A stretch of 64,000 nt of DNA, taken from assembly GCF_051401765.1 (NCBI RefSeq), contig NW_027480530.1, positions 1,054,001-1,118,000 of the forward strand. The letters run 5' to 3'. The notes under the pieces are model-generated. The model was not told the DNA's origin. It searched no databases and saw only the letters and a program-made list of their open reading frames with translations. Every line of letters starts with the position of its first letter. The stretch's first letter is position 1. Origin of the DNA: Calliopsis andreniformis (lineage: Eukaryota > Arthropoda > Insecta > Hymenoptera > Andrenidae). Shown here piece after piece: positions 28,714 to 41,586 of this stretch. The position numbers were made by a program, and so were the translations under genes.

Positions 28714-31700
28714 ACACTGCTCCTGACACTGACGCTGACACTGCTCATGACTGTGACACTGACACTGACACTGCTCACTTCACAGACACTGATACTGCTC
28801 CTGTGTCTGACACTTGTCCTGAGACTGCTTCCGGCTCTTGCTGGTCCTGAAACTGCTCCTGACATTGCTCCTGACATTGAAGCTGGTCCTGCCACAGACA
28901 CTGCACCTGGTACTGACACTGACACTGCTCCTGACACTGTCACTGCTCCTGACGCTGCTCCAGACACTGCAACTGACACTGTCACTGCCCCTGACACTGA
29001 TCCTGACACTGACCCTGCTCCTGACACAGCTTCTGACACTGACACTGCTCCTGGCGCAGCTCCTGCCACTGACACTGCTCCTGACACTGCTCCTGACACT
29101 GCTCCTGACACTGACACTGCTCACGGCACAGCACCTGTCACTGCTCCAGACACTGCTCCTGACACTGGCACTGCTCCTGACACTGCTCCTGACACTGCTC
29201 CTGACACTGACACTGCTCCTGACACTGACACTACACCTCAAATTGCACCTGACACTCCTCCTGACTCTGACGCTGCTCCTGGAACTGCTCCTGACACTGA
29301 CGCTGCTCCTGATGCTGACACTGACATTGCTCCTGTCACTGCTCCTGACGCTGCTCCTGACACTGCTCCTGCCACAGGCACTGCACCTGGTACTGACACT
29401 GACACTGCTCCTGACACAGGCACTGTTTCTGGTACTGACACTGACACTGCTACTGACACTGCCACTGCTCCTGACGCTGCTCCAGACACTGCAACTGACA
29501 CTGGCACGGCTCCTCACACTGCTCCTGACACTGCTCCTGGCACTGCTCCTGACACTGACGCTGCTCCTGATACTGACTCTGACACTGCTCCTGGCACTGC
29601 TCCTGACACTGCTCCTGAAATTGCTCCTGACACAGGCACTGCTCCTGGTACTGACACTGACACTGCTCCTGACACAGGCACCGCTCCTGGTACTGACACT
29701 GACACTGCTCATGAGAGTGACACTGACACAGTCACTGCTCCCGGCACAGACACTGACACTGATCCTGACACTGACACTGCTCCTGTAACTGACACTTGGC
29801 CTGAGACTGCTTCTGACACTGGCACTGGTCCTGACACTGCTCCTGACACTGCTCCTGACACAGACACTGCTACTGAACCTAACACTACTCCTGACACTGC
29901 CCTAGACACGGACACTGCTCATGACACTGCTCCAGACACAGACACTGCTGCTGATCCTGACAATGCTCCTGACACTGCACCTGAGACTGACACTGCTCCT
30001 GACACTGCTCCTGACACTGCTCCTGACACTGCTCCTGACACTGACACTGCTCCTGGCGCAGCTCCTGCCACTGACACTGCTCCTGACACTGCTCCTGACA
30101 CTGCTCCTGACACTGTCACTGCTACTACCACTGCTCCTGACACTGACGCTGCTGCTGATCCTGACAATGCTCCTGACAGTGCTCCTGACACTGACGCTGA
30201 CACTGCTGATGACAGTGACACTGACACTGACACTGCTCCTGTCACTGTCACTGCTCCTCACACTGCTCTTCACACAGACACTGCTCCTGACACTGCTACT
30301 GACACAGACACGTCTGCTGATACTGATAATGCTTCTGAAACTGCTCCTGATCATGACACGGCTGCTCACACTGCTCCTGATACTGACATTGCTCCTGACA
30401 CTGGTCCTGACACAGACACTGCTGCTGATGCTGACAATGCTCCTGAGACTGCTCCTGACACAGACACTGCTCCGAACAATGCTTCTGACACTGACACTGC
30501 TCCTGTCACTGGCACTGGTCCTGACACTGCGTCTCACACTGGCGCTGGTCCTGACACTGCTCCTGACACTGACACTGACACTGCTCCTGACACTGCTCCT
30601 GACACTGACACTGCTGCTGATCCTGACGCTGATACTGCTCCTGTGTCTGACACTTGTCCTGACACTGCTCCTGACACTGCTCGCGACATTGCTCCAGACA
30701 CTGACACTGCTCCTGACACAGCTCGTCACACTGCTGCTGACACTGACACTGCTTGTGGAACTGCTCCTGAAACTGACACTGCTCCTCACACAGCTCCTGA
30801 CACTGGCACTGCTCTTGGCACTGCTCCTGACACTGACACTGCTCCTGACACTGATACTGCTGCTGATCCTGACAAAGCTCCTGACACTGCTCCTGCCACT
30901 GTTCCTGACACGGCTGCTCACACTGACACTGCTCCTGACACTGGCACTGGTCCTGACACTGCTCCTGACACTGACACTGCTCCTGACACTGCTCCTGACA
31001 CTGCTCCTGACACTGACACTGCTCCTGACACTGCTCCTGACACTGCTCCTGACACTGGCACTGCCCCTGACACTGCTCCTGACACTGACACTGCTCCTGA
31101 AACTGCTCCTGACACTGACACTGCTGCTGATCCTGACGCTGATACTGCTCCTGTGTCTGACACTTGTCCTGACACTGCTCCTGACACTGCTCGCGACATT
31201 GCTCCAGACACTGACACTGCTCCTGACACAGCTCGTCACACTGCTGCTGACTCTGACACTGCTTGTGGAACTGCTCCTGAAACAGACACTGCTCCTCACA
31301 CAGCTCCTGACACTGGCACTGCTCTTGGCACTGCTCCTGACACTGACACTGCTCCTGACACTGATACTGCTGCTGATCCTGACAAAGCTCCTGACACAGC
31401 TACTGACACTGCTCGTGACGTTGCTCCAGACACTGACACTGCTCCTGACACAGCACGTGACGGTGACACTGCTCGTGCCACTGTTCCTGACACGGCTGCT
31501 CACACTGACACTGCTCCTGACACTGGCACTGGTCCTGACACTGCTCCTGACACTGACACTGCTCCTGACACTGCTCCTGACACTGCTCCTGACACTGCTC
31601 GTGACACAGACACTGCTCCTGACAATGCTCCTCACACTGACACAGCTCCTCACAGAGCTCCTGACACTGACGCTGCTCCTGACTGTGCTCCTGACACAGA

Positions 31701-31729
31701 CACTTCTGCTGATACTGACAATGCTCCTG
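28714..31729 (+). repeat. 3,016-bp tandem duplication, unit 1
   Basis: Bases 28714-31729 and 31730-34745 are tandem copies. Divergence outside the pair begins at 34746, and the left edge shares about 14 bp (CTGACAATGCTCCTG) with the internal join. The unit includes one J element, so its length is 1 modulo 3. The translated peptides of the two units are the same throughout in all three frames I compared, suggesting a recent event. Confidence 0.92.
28837..28846 (+). repeat. Register-shift junction J, copy 6
   Basis: CTTGCTGGTC preceded by CTTCCGGCT, a variant flank shared only with the copy at 31853. Phase changes from 1 to 2. It lies near the start of the 3,016-bp tandem duplication. Confidence 0.92.
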
Positions 31730-34700
31730 ACACTGCTCCTGACACTGACGCTGACACTGCTCATGACTGTGACACTGACACTGACACTGCTCACTTCACA
31801 GACACTGATACTGCTCCTGTGTCTGACACTTGTCCTGAGACTGCTTCCGGCTCTTGCTGGTCCTGAAACTGCTCCTGACATTGCTCCTGACATTGAAGCT
31901 GGTCCTGCCACAGACACTGCACCTGGTACTGACACTGACACTGCTCCTGACACTGTCACTGCTCCTGACGCTGCTCCAGACACTGCAACTGACACTGTCA
32001 CTGCCCCTGACACTGATCCTGACACTGACCCTGCTCCTGACACAGCTTCTGACACTGACACTGCTCCTGGCGCAGCTCCTGCCACTGACACTGCTCCTGA
32101 CACTGCTCCTGACACTGCTCCTGACACTGACACTGCTCACGGCACAGCACCTGTCACTGCTCCAGACACTGCTCCTGACACTGGCACTGCTCCTGACACT
32201 GCTCCTGACACTGCTCCTGACACTGACACTGCTCCTGACACTGACACTACACCTCAAATTGCACCTGACACTCCTCCTGACTCTGACGCTGCTCCTGGAA
32301 CTGCTCCTGACACTGACGCTGCTCCTGATGCTGACACTGACATTGCTCCTGTCACTGCTCCTGACGCTGCTCCTGACACTGCTCCTGCCACAGGCACTGC
32401 ACCTGGTACTGACACTGACACTGCTCCTGACACAGGCACTGTTTCTGGTACTGACACTGACACTGCTACTGACACTGCCACTGCTCCTGACGCTGCTCCA
32501 GACACTGCAACTGACACTGGCACGGCTCCTCACACTGCTCCTGACACTGCTCCTGGCACTGCTCCTGACACTGACGCTGCTCCTGATACTGACTCTGACA
32601 CTGCTCCTGGCACTGCTCCTGACACTGCTCCTGAAATTGCTCCTGACACAGGCACTGCTCCTGGTACTGACACTGACACTGCTCCTGACACAGGCACCGC
32701 TCCTGGTACTGACACTGACACTGCTCATGAGAGTGACACTGACACAGTCACTGCTCCCGGCACAGACACTGACACTGATCCTGACACTGACACTGCTCCT
32801 GTAACTGACACTTGGCCTGAGACTGCTTCTGACACTGGCACTGGTCCTGACACTGCTCCTGACACTGCTCCTGACACAGACACTGCTACTGAACCTAACA
32901 CTACTCCTGACACTGCCCTAGACACGGACACTGCTCATGACACTGCTCCAGACACAGACACTGCTGCTGATCCTGACAATGCTCCTGACACTGCACCTGA
33001 GACTGACACTGCTCCTGACACTGCTCCTGACACTGCTCCTGACACTGCTCCTGACACTGACACTGCTCCTGGCGCAGCTCCTGCCACTGACACTGCTCCT
33101 GACACTGCTCCTGACACTGCTCCTGACACTGTCACTGCTACTACCACTGCTCCTGACACTGACGCTGCTGCTGATCCTGACAATGCTCCTGACAGTGCTC
33201 CTGACACTGACGCTGACACTGCTGATGACAGTGACACTGACACTGACACTGCTCCTGTCACTGTCACTGCTCCTCACACTGCTCTTCACACAGACACTGC
33301 TCCTGACACTGCTACTGACACAGACACGTCTGCTGATACTGATAATGCTTCTGAAACTGCTCCTGATCATGACACGGCTGCTCACACTGCTCCTGATACT
33401 GACATTGCTCCTGACACTGGTCCTGACACAGACACTGCTGCTGATGCTGACAATGCTCCTGAGACTGCTCCTGACACAGACACTGCTCCGAACAATGCTT
33501 CTGACACTGACACTGCTCCTGTCACTGGCACTGGTCCTGACACTGCGTCTCACACTGGCGCTGGTCCTGACACTGCTCCTGACACTGACACTGACACTGC
33601 TCCTGACACTGCTCCTGACACTGACACTGCTGCTGATCCTGACGCTGATACTGCTCCTGTGTCTGACACTTGTCCTGACACTGCTCCTGACACTGCTCGC
33701 GACATTGCTCCAGACACTGACACTGCTCCTGACACAGCTCGTCACACTGCTGCTGACACTGACACTGCTTGTGGAACTGCTCCTGAAACTGACACTGCTC
33801 CTCACACAGCTCCTGACACTGGCACTGCTCTTGGCACTGCTCCTGACACTGACACTGCTCCTGACACTGATACTGCTGCTGATCCTGACAAAGCTCCTGA
33901 CACTGCTCCTGCCACTGTTCCTGACACGGCTGCTCACACTGACACTGCTCCTGACACTGGCACTGGTCCTGACACTGCTCCTGACACTGACACTGCTCCT
34001 GACACTGCTCCTGACACTGCTCCTGACACTGACACTGCTCCTGACACTGCTCCTGACACTGCTCCTGACACTGGCACTGCCCCTGACACTGCTCCTGACA
34101 CTGACACTGCTCCTGAAACTGCTCCTGACACTGACACTGCTGCTGATCCTGACGCTGATACTGCTCCTGTGTCTGACACTTGTCCTGACACTGCTCCTGA
34201 CACTGCTCGCGACATTGCTCCAGACACTGACACTGCTCCTGACACAGCTCGTCACACTGCTGCTGACTCTGACACTGCTTGTGGAACTGCTCCTGAAACA
34301 GACACTGCTCCTCACACAGCTCCTGACACTGGCACTGCTCTTGGCACTGCTCCTGACACTGACACTGCTCCTGACACTGATACTGCTGCTGATCCTGACA
34401 AAGCTCCTGACACAGCTACTGACACTGCTCGTGACGTTGCTCCAGACACTGACACTGCTCCTGACACAGCACGTGACGGTGACACTGCTCGTGCCACTGT
34501 TCCTGACACGGCTGCTCACACTGACACTGCTCCTGACACTGGCACTGGTCCTGACACTGCTCCTGACACTGACACTGCTCCTGACACTGCTCCTGACACT
34601 GCTCCTGACACTGCTCGTGACACAGACACTGCTCCTGACAATGCTCCTCACACTGACACAGCTCCTCACAGAGCTCCTGACACTGACGCTGCTCCTGACT

Positions 34701-34745
34701 GTGCTCCTGACACAGACACTTCTGCTGATACTGACAATGCTCCTG
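31730..34745 (+). repeat. 3,016-bp tandem duplication, unit 2
   Basis: Second copy of 28714-31729. The +1 length modulo 3 means that the same DNA is read in a different window frame from unit 1. Its distal part (from about 33300) is also the start of the 13,861-bp macro-unit. Confidence 0.92.
31853..31862 (+). repeat. Register-shift junction J, copy 7
   Basis: Exact counterpart of the copy at 28837, 3,016 bp downstream, with the same CTTCCGGCT flank. Phase changes from 2 to 0. Confidence 0.92.
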
Positions 34746-36704
34746 TCACTGCTAATGACACTGCTCCTGAAACTGACACTGCTCCTGATACTGACACTGG
34801 TCCTGACACTGCTTCTCACACAGGCACTGGTCCTGACACTGCTCCTGACCCTGACACTCCTCCTGATGCTGACAATGCTCCTGATACTGCTCCTGACACT
34901 GACACTGCTCCTGACACTGCTCCTGACACTGACACTGCACCTGACACTGCTCCTGGCATTGACACTGGTCCTGACACTGCTCCTGAAACACACACTGATC
35001 CTCACACAGCTCCTGACACTGACACTGCTACTCACGCTGCTCCTGAAACTCACACTGCTGCTGATCCTGACAATGCTCTTGACACTGCTCGAGACACTGA
35101 CACTGATACTGCACCTGACACAACTCCTGAAATAGCTCCTGTATCTGACACAGCTCCTGACACTGCTCCTGACACTGACACTGCTGCTGATCCTGAGAAT
35201 TCTCCTGACACTCCTCCTGACACTGACACTGACACGGATCCTGACACTGACACTGCTCCTCACACTGCTCCGGACACTGGCACTGCTCCTGGCGCTGCTC
35301 CTAACACTGACACTGCTCCTGACACTGATACTGCTGCTGATCCTGACAAAGCTCCTGACACTGCTACTGACACTGCTCGTGACGTTGCTCCAGACACTGA
35401 CACTGCTGCTGACACAGCTCGTGACGGTGAGACTGCTCCTGCCACTGTTCCTGACACGGCTGCTCACACTGACACTGCTCCTGACACTGGCACTGGTTCT
35501 GACACTGCTCCTGACACTGCTCGTGGCACAGACACTGCTCCTGACAATGCTCCTGACACTGACACTGCCCCTCACACAGCTCCTGACACTGACACTGCTC
35601 CTGACACTGCTCCAGACACTCCTCCTGACACTGACACTGCTCCTGACACAGCTCCTGACACTGACACTGCTCCTGACACTGACACTACACCTCAAACTGC
35701 TCCTGACACTCCTCCTGACACTGACACTGCTCCTGACGCTACTCCAGACACTGCAACTGACACTGACACTGCTCCTGACGCAGCACCTGACACTGACACT
35801 GCTCCTGACACTGACACTACACCTCAAACTGCTCCTGACACTCATCCTGACACTGACACTGCTCCTGGCACTGCTCCTGAAACTGACACTGGTCCTCACA
35901 CTGCTCCTGACACTGACACTGCTCCTCACGCTGGGCCTGACAATGATACTGCCCCTTGGACTGCTCCTGACACTGACGCTGCTCCTGGCACAGCTCCTGG
36001 CACTGCTCCTGACACTGACACTGCTCCTGATACTGACACTGACACTGCTCCTGACACCGACACTGCTCCTGTCACTGCTCCAGACGCTGACACTGCTCCT
36101 GACACTGCTCCGGACACTGACACTGCTCCTGGCGCAGCTCCTGCCACTGACACTGCTCCTGACACTGCTCCTGACACTGCTCCTGACACTGACACTGCTC
36201 ATGGCACAGCACCTGTCACTGCTCCAGGCACTGACACTGCTCCTGACACTGACACTGCTCCTGACACTGCACCTGACACTGCTCCTGACACTGTCACTGC
36301 TACTACCACTGCACCTGACACTGACGCTGCTGGTGATACTGACAATGCACCTGACAGTGCTCCTGACACAGACGCTGACACTGCTGATGACAGTGACACT
36401 GACACTGACACTGCTCCTGTCACTGACACTGCTCCTGCCACTGCTCCTGTCACTGCTCCTGACACTGCTCCTGACACTGACACTGCTCCTGACACTGCTC
36501 CTGACACTGCTCCTGACACTGACACTGCTCCTGACACTGCTCCTGACACTGACACTGCTGCTGATCCTGACAATGCTCCTGACACTGCTCCTGACACTGA
36601 CGCTCACACTGCTCATGACTGTGACACTGACACTGACACTGCTCACGTCACAGACACTGATACTGCTCCTGTGTCTGACACTTGTCCTGAGACTGCTTCT
36701 GGCT

Positions 36705-36714
36705 CTTGCTGGTC
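36705..36714 (+). repeat. Register-shift junction J, copy 8
   Basis: CTTGCTGGTC with left flank CTTCTGGCT. Phase changes from 0 to 1. The block carrying this copy is the 1,420 bp missing from the second macro-unit near 49985. Confidence 0.92.
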
Positions 36715-37626
36715 CTGAAACTGCTCCTGACATTGCTCCTGACATTGATGCTGGTCCTGACACAGACACTGCACCTGGTACTGACACTGACACTGCTCCT
36801 GACACTGTCACTGCTCCTGACGCTGCTCCAGACACTGCAACTGGCACTGGCACTGCCCCTGACACTGATCCTGACACTGACCCTGCTCCTGACACAGCTT
36901 CTGACACTGACACTGCTCCTGACACTGCTCCTGACACAGACACTTCTGCTGATACTGACAATGCTCCTGTCACTGCTTCTGACACTGCTCGTGATACTGA
37001 CACTCTCACTGCTACTGACACTGCTCCTGACACTGACACTGCTCCTGACACTGCTCCAGACACTCCTCCTGACACTGACACTGCTCCTGACACAGCTCCT
37101 GGCACTGACACTGCTCCTGACACTGACACTACACCTCAAATTGCTCCTGACACTCCTCCTGGCACTGACACTGCTCCTGGAACTGCTCCTGACACTGACG
37201 CTGCTCCTGATGCTGACACTGACACTGCTCCTGTCACTGCTCCTGACGCTGCTCCTGACACTGCTCCTGCCACAGGCACTGCACCTGGTACTGACACTGA
37301 CACTGCTCCTGACACAGGCACTGTTTCTGGTACTGACACTGACACTGCTACTGACACTGCCACTGCTCCTGACGCTGCTCCAGACACTGCAACTGGCACT
37401 GGCACGGCTCCTCACACTGCTCCTGACACTGCTCCTGGCACTGCTCCTGACACTGACACTGCTGCTGATCCTGACAATGCTCCTGACACTGCTCCTGACA
37501 CTGATGCTGACACTGCTCATGAATGTGACACTGACACTGACACTGCTCCCGTCACAGACACTGACACTGATCCTGACACTGACACTGCTCCTGTGTCTAG
37601 CACTTGTCTTGAGGCTGCTTCTGACA

Positions 37627-37636
37627 CTGGCTGGTC
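37627..37636 (+). repeat. Register-shift junction J variant, copy 9
   Basis: CTGGCTGGTC in place of CTTGCTGGTC, followed by CTGACACTGCTCCTGACATT. Phase changes from 1 to 2. The left flank is altered to CTGTGTCTAGCACTTGTC. The same altered version is found at 50068. Confidence 0.9.
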
Positions 37637-38290
37637 CTGACACTGCTCCTGACATTGCTCCTGACATTGCCGCTGTTCCTGACACAGACACTGCACCTGG
37701 TACTGACACTGACACTGCTCCTGACACTGTCACTGCTCCTGACGCTGCTCCAGACACTGCAACTGACACCGGCACTGCCCCCGTCACTGATCCTGACACT
37801 GACCCTGCTCCTGACACAGCTTCTGTCACTGACACTGCTCCTGACACTGCTCCTGACACTGACACTGCTCCTGGCACTGCTCCTGACACTGACACTGCTC
37901 CTGACACTGCTCCTGACACTGCTCCTGACACCGACACTGCTCCTGCCACTGCTCCTGTCACTGCTCCTGACACTGCTCCTGACACTGACACTGCTCCTGA
38001 CACTGCTCCTGACACTGCTCCTGACACTGACACTGCTCCTGACACTGCTCCTGACACTGACACTGCTGCTGATCCTGACAATGCTCCTGACACTGCTCCT
38101 GACACTGACACTGCTCCTGACACTGCTCCTGACACTGACACTGCTGCTGATCCTGACAATGCTCCTGACACTGCTCCTGACACTGACGCTCACACTGCTC
38201 ATGACTGTGACACTGACACTGACACTGCTCACTTCACAGACACTGATACTGCTCCTGTGACTGACACTTGTCCTGAGACTGCTTCTGGCT

Positions 38291-38300
38291 CTTGCTGGTC
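38291..38300 (+). repeat. Register-shift junction J, copy 10
   Basis: CTTGCTGGTC, 664 bp after copy 9. Phase changes from 2 to 0. The same 664-bp spacing separates copies 11 and 12. Confidence 0.92.
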
Positions 38301-39083
38301 CTGAAACTGCTCCTGACATTGCTCCTGACATTGAGGCTGGTCCTGACACAGACACTGCACCTGGTACTGACACTGACACTGCTCCTGACACTGTCACTGC
38401 TCCTGACGCTGCTCCAGACACTGCAACTGACACTGGCACTGCCCCTGACACTGATCCTGAAACTGACCCTGCTCCTGACACAGCTTCTGACACTGACACT
38501 GCTCCTGACACTGCTCCTGACACAGACACTTCTGCTGATACTGACAATGCTCCTGTCACTGCTTCTGACACTGCTCGTGATACTGACACTCTCACTGCTA
38601 CTGACACTGCTCCTGACACTGACACTGCTCCTGACACTGCTCCAGACACTCCTCCTGACACTGAAACTGCTCCTGACACAGCTCCTGGCACTGACACTGC
38701 TCCTGACACTGACACTACACCTCAAATTGCTCCTCACACTCCTCCTGACACTGACACTGCTCCTGGAACTGCTCCTGACACTGACGCTGCTCCTGATGCT
38801 GACACTGACACTGCTCCTGTCACTGCTCCTGACGCTGCTCCTGACACTGCTCCTGCCACAGGCACTGCACCTGGTACTGACACTGACACTGCTCCTGACA
38901 CTCCTCCTGACACTGAAACTGCTCCTGACACAGCTCCTGGCACTGACACTGCTCCTGACACTGACACTACACCTCAAATTGCTCCTCACACTCCTCCTGA
39001 CACTGCCGCTGCTCCTGACGCTGCTCCAGACACTGCAACTGACACTGGCACGGCTCCTCACACTGCTCCTGACACTGCTCCTG

Positions 39084-41586
39084 ACACTGACACTGCTCCT
39101 GACACTGCTCCAGACACTGACACTGCTCCTCACACTGCTCCTGACACAGACACTGCTGCTGACACTGACACTACACCTCAAACTGCTCCTGACACTCCTC
39201 CTGACACTGACACTGCTCCTGACACAGCTCCTGACACTTCTCCTGACACTGCTCGTGACACTGACACTGCTCCATGACACTGCTCCTGACACAGCTCCTG
39301 ACACTGACCCTGCTCCTGACACTGCTCCTGACACTGCTCCAGACACGGACACTGCTCCAGACACAGCTACTGTCACCGACACTGCTCCTGACACTGCTCC
39401 TGACACAACTCCTGACACTGACACTGGTCCTCACACTGCTCCTGACACTGACACTGCTCCTGACACTGCTCCAGACACTCCTCCTGACACTGACACTGCT
39501 CCTGACGCAGCACCTGACACTGACACTGCTCCTGACACTGACACTACACCTCAAACTGCTCCTGACACTCCTCCTGACACTGACACTGCTCCTGGCACTG
39601 CTCCTGAAACTGACGCTGCTCCTGATGCTGACACGGCCACAGCTCCTGGCACTGCTCCTGACGCTGCTCCTGACACTGCACCTGATACAGGCACTGCACC
39701 TGGTACTGACACTGACACTGCTCCTGACACAGGCACTGTTTCTGGTACTTACACTGACACTGATACTGACACTGCCACTGCTCCTGACGCTGCTCCAGAC
39801 ACTGCAACTGACACTGGCACTGCTCCTCACACTGCTCCTGACACTGACACTGCTCCTGACACTGCTCCTCACACTGACACTGCACCTGACACTGCTCCTG
39901 GCACTGCCACTGGTCCAGACACTGCTCCTGAAACTGACACTGGTCCTCACACTGCTCCTGACACTGACACTGCTCCTCACGCTGGTCCTGACAATGATAC
40001 TGCCCCTGAGACTGCTCCTGACACTGACGCTGCTCCTGGCACTGCTCCTGGCGCTGCTCCTGACACTGACACTGCTCCTGATACTGACACTGACACTGCT
40101 CCTGACACCGACACTGCTCCTGTCACTGCTCCTCACGCTGACACTGCTACTGACACTGCTCCTGACACTGACACTGCTCCTGGCGCAGCTCCTGCCACTG
40201 ACACTGCTCCTGACACTGCTCCTGACACTGCTCCTGACACTGCTCCTGACACTGACACTGCTCATGGCACAGCTCCTGTCACTGCTCCTGGCACTGACAC
40301 TGCTCCTGACACTGACACTGCTCCTGACACTGCACCTGACACTGCTACTGACACTGTCACTGCAACTACCGCTGCTCCTGACACTGACGCTGCTGCTGAT
40401 CCTGACAATGCTCCTGACAGTGCTCCTGACACTGACGCTGACACTGCTGATGACAGTGACACTGACACTGACACTGCTCCTGTCACTGACACTGCTCCTC
40501 ACACTGCTCTTCACACAGACACTGCTCCAGACACTGCTACTGACACAGACACGTCTGCTGATACTGATAATGCTCCTGTAACTGCTCCTGACCATGACAC
40601 GGCTGCTCACACTGCTCCTGATACTGACATTGCTCCTGACACTGGTCCTGACACAGACACTGCTGCTGATGCTGACAATGCTCCTGAGACTGCTCCTGAC
40701 AGAGACACTGCTCCGAACAATGCTTCTGACACTGACACTGCTCCTGTCACTGGCACTGGTCCTGACACTGCTTCTCACACTGGCGCTGGTCCTGACACTG
40801 CTACTGACACTGACACTGACACTGCTCCTGACACTGACACTGCTCCTGATACGGACACTGACACTGCTCCTGACACCGACACTGCTCCTGTCACTGCTCC
40901 TGACGCTGACACTGCTACTGACACTGCTCCTGACACTGACACTGCTCCTGGCGCAGCTCCTGCCACTGACACTGCTCCTGACACAGCTCGTCACACTGCT
41001 GCTGACACTGACACTGCTTGTGGAACTGCTCCTGAAACTGACACTGCTCCTCACACAGCTCCTGACACTGGCACTGCTCTTGGCACTGCTCCTGACACTG
41101 ACGCTGCTCCTGACACTGATACTGCTGCTGATCCTGACAAAGCTCCTGACACTGCTCCTGCCACTGTTCCTGACACGGCTGCTCACACTGACACTGCTCC
41201 TGACACTGGCACTGGTCCTGACACTGCTCCTGACACTGACACTGCTCCTGACACTGCTCCTGACACTGCTCCTGACACTGACACTGCTCCTGACAATGCT
41301 CCTGACACTGCTTCTGACACTGGCACTGCTCCTGACACTGCTCCTGACACTGACACTGCTCCTGAAACTGCTCCTGACACTGACACTGCTCCTGACACTG
41401 ATACTGCTGCTGATCCTGACAAAGCTCCTGACACTGCTACTGACACTGCTCGTGACGTTGCTCCAGACACTGACACAGCTCCTGACACAGCTCGTGACGG
41501 TGAGACTGCTCCTGCCACTGTTCCTGACACGGCTGCTCACACTGACACTGCTCCTGACACTGGCACTGGTCCTGACACTGCTCCTG
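39084..41586 (+). repeat. 2,503-bp tandem duplication, unit 1
   Basis: Homology at a constant offset of 2,503 bp holds from about 39084 to 41598. The unit is 417 hexamers plus one base; the extra base is the inserted A at 39274. Edges are good to about 20 bp. Confidence 0.87.
39267..39284 (+). repeat. Single-base insertion, CTCCATGAC type (phase 0 to 1)
   Basis: CTGCTCCATGACACTG carries one extra A (39274) compared with CTGCTCCTGACACTG. The +1 shift exposes TGA in the Ala-Pro-Asp-Thr frame and creates an in-frame ATG for the Leu/Thr frame. The same insertion is present at 41770, 51648 and 55477. Confidence 0.9.

Larger units (their letters stand above)
29921..36718 (+). other. 2,265-codon open frame, not supported as a gene
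   Basis: Leu/Thr to J copy 7 (31853), then Ala-Pro-Asp-Thr to J copy 8, ending Gly-Ser-Cys-Trp-Ser. It spans the second unit of the 3,016-bp duplication. Confidence 0.7.
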
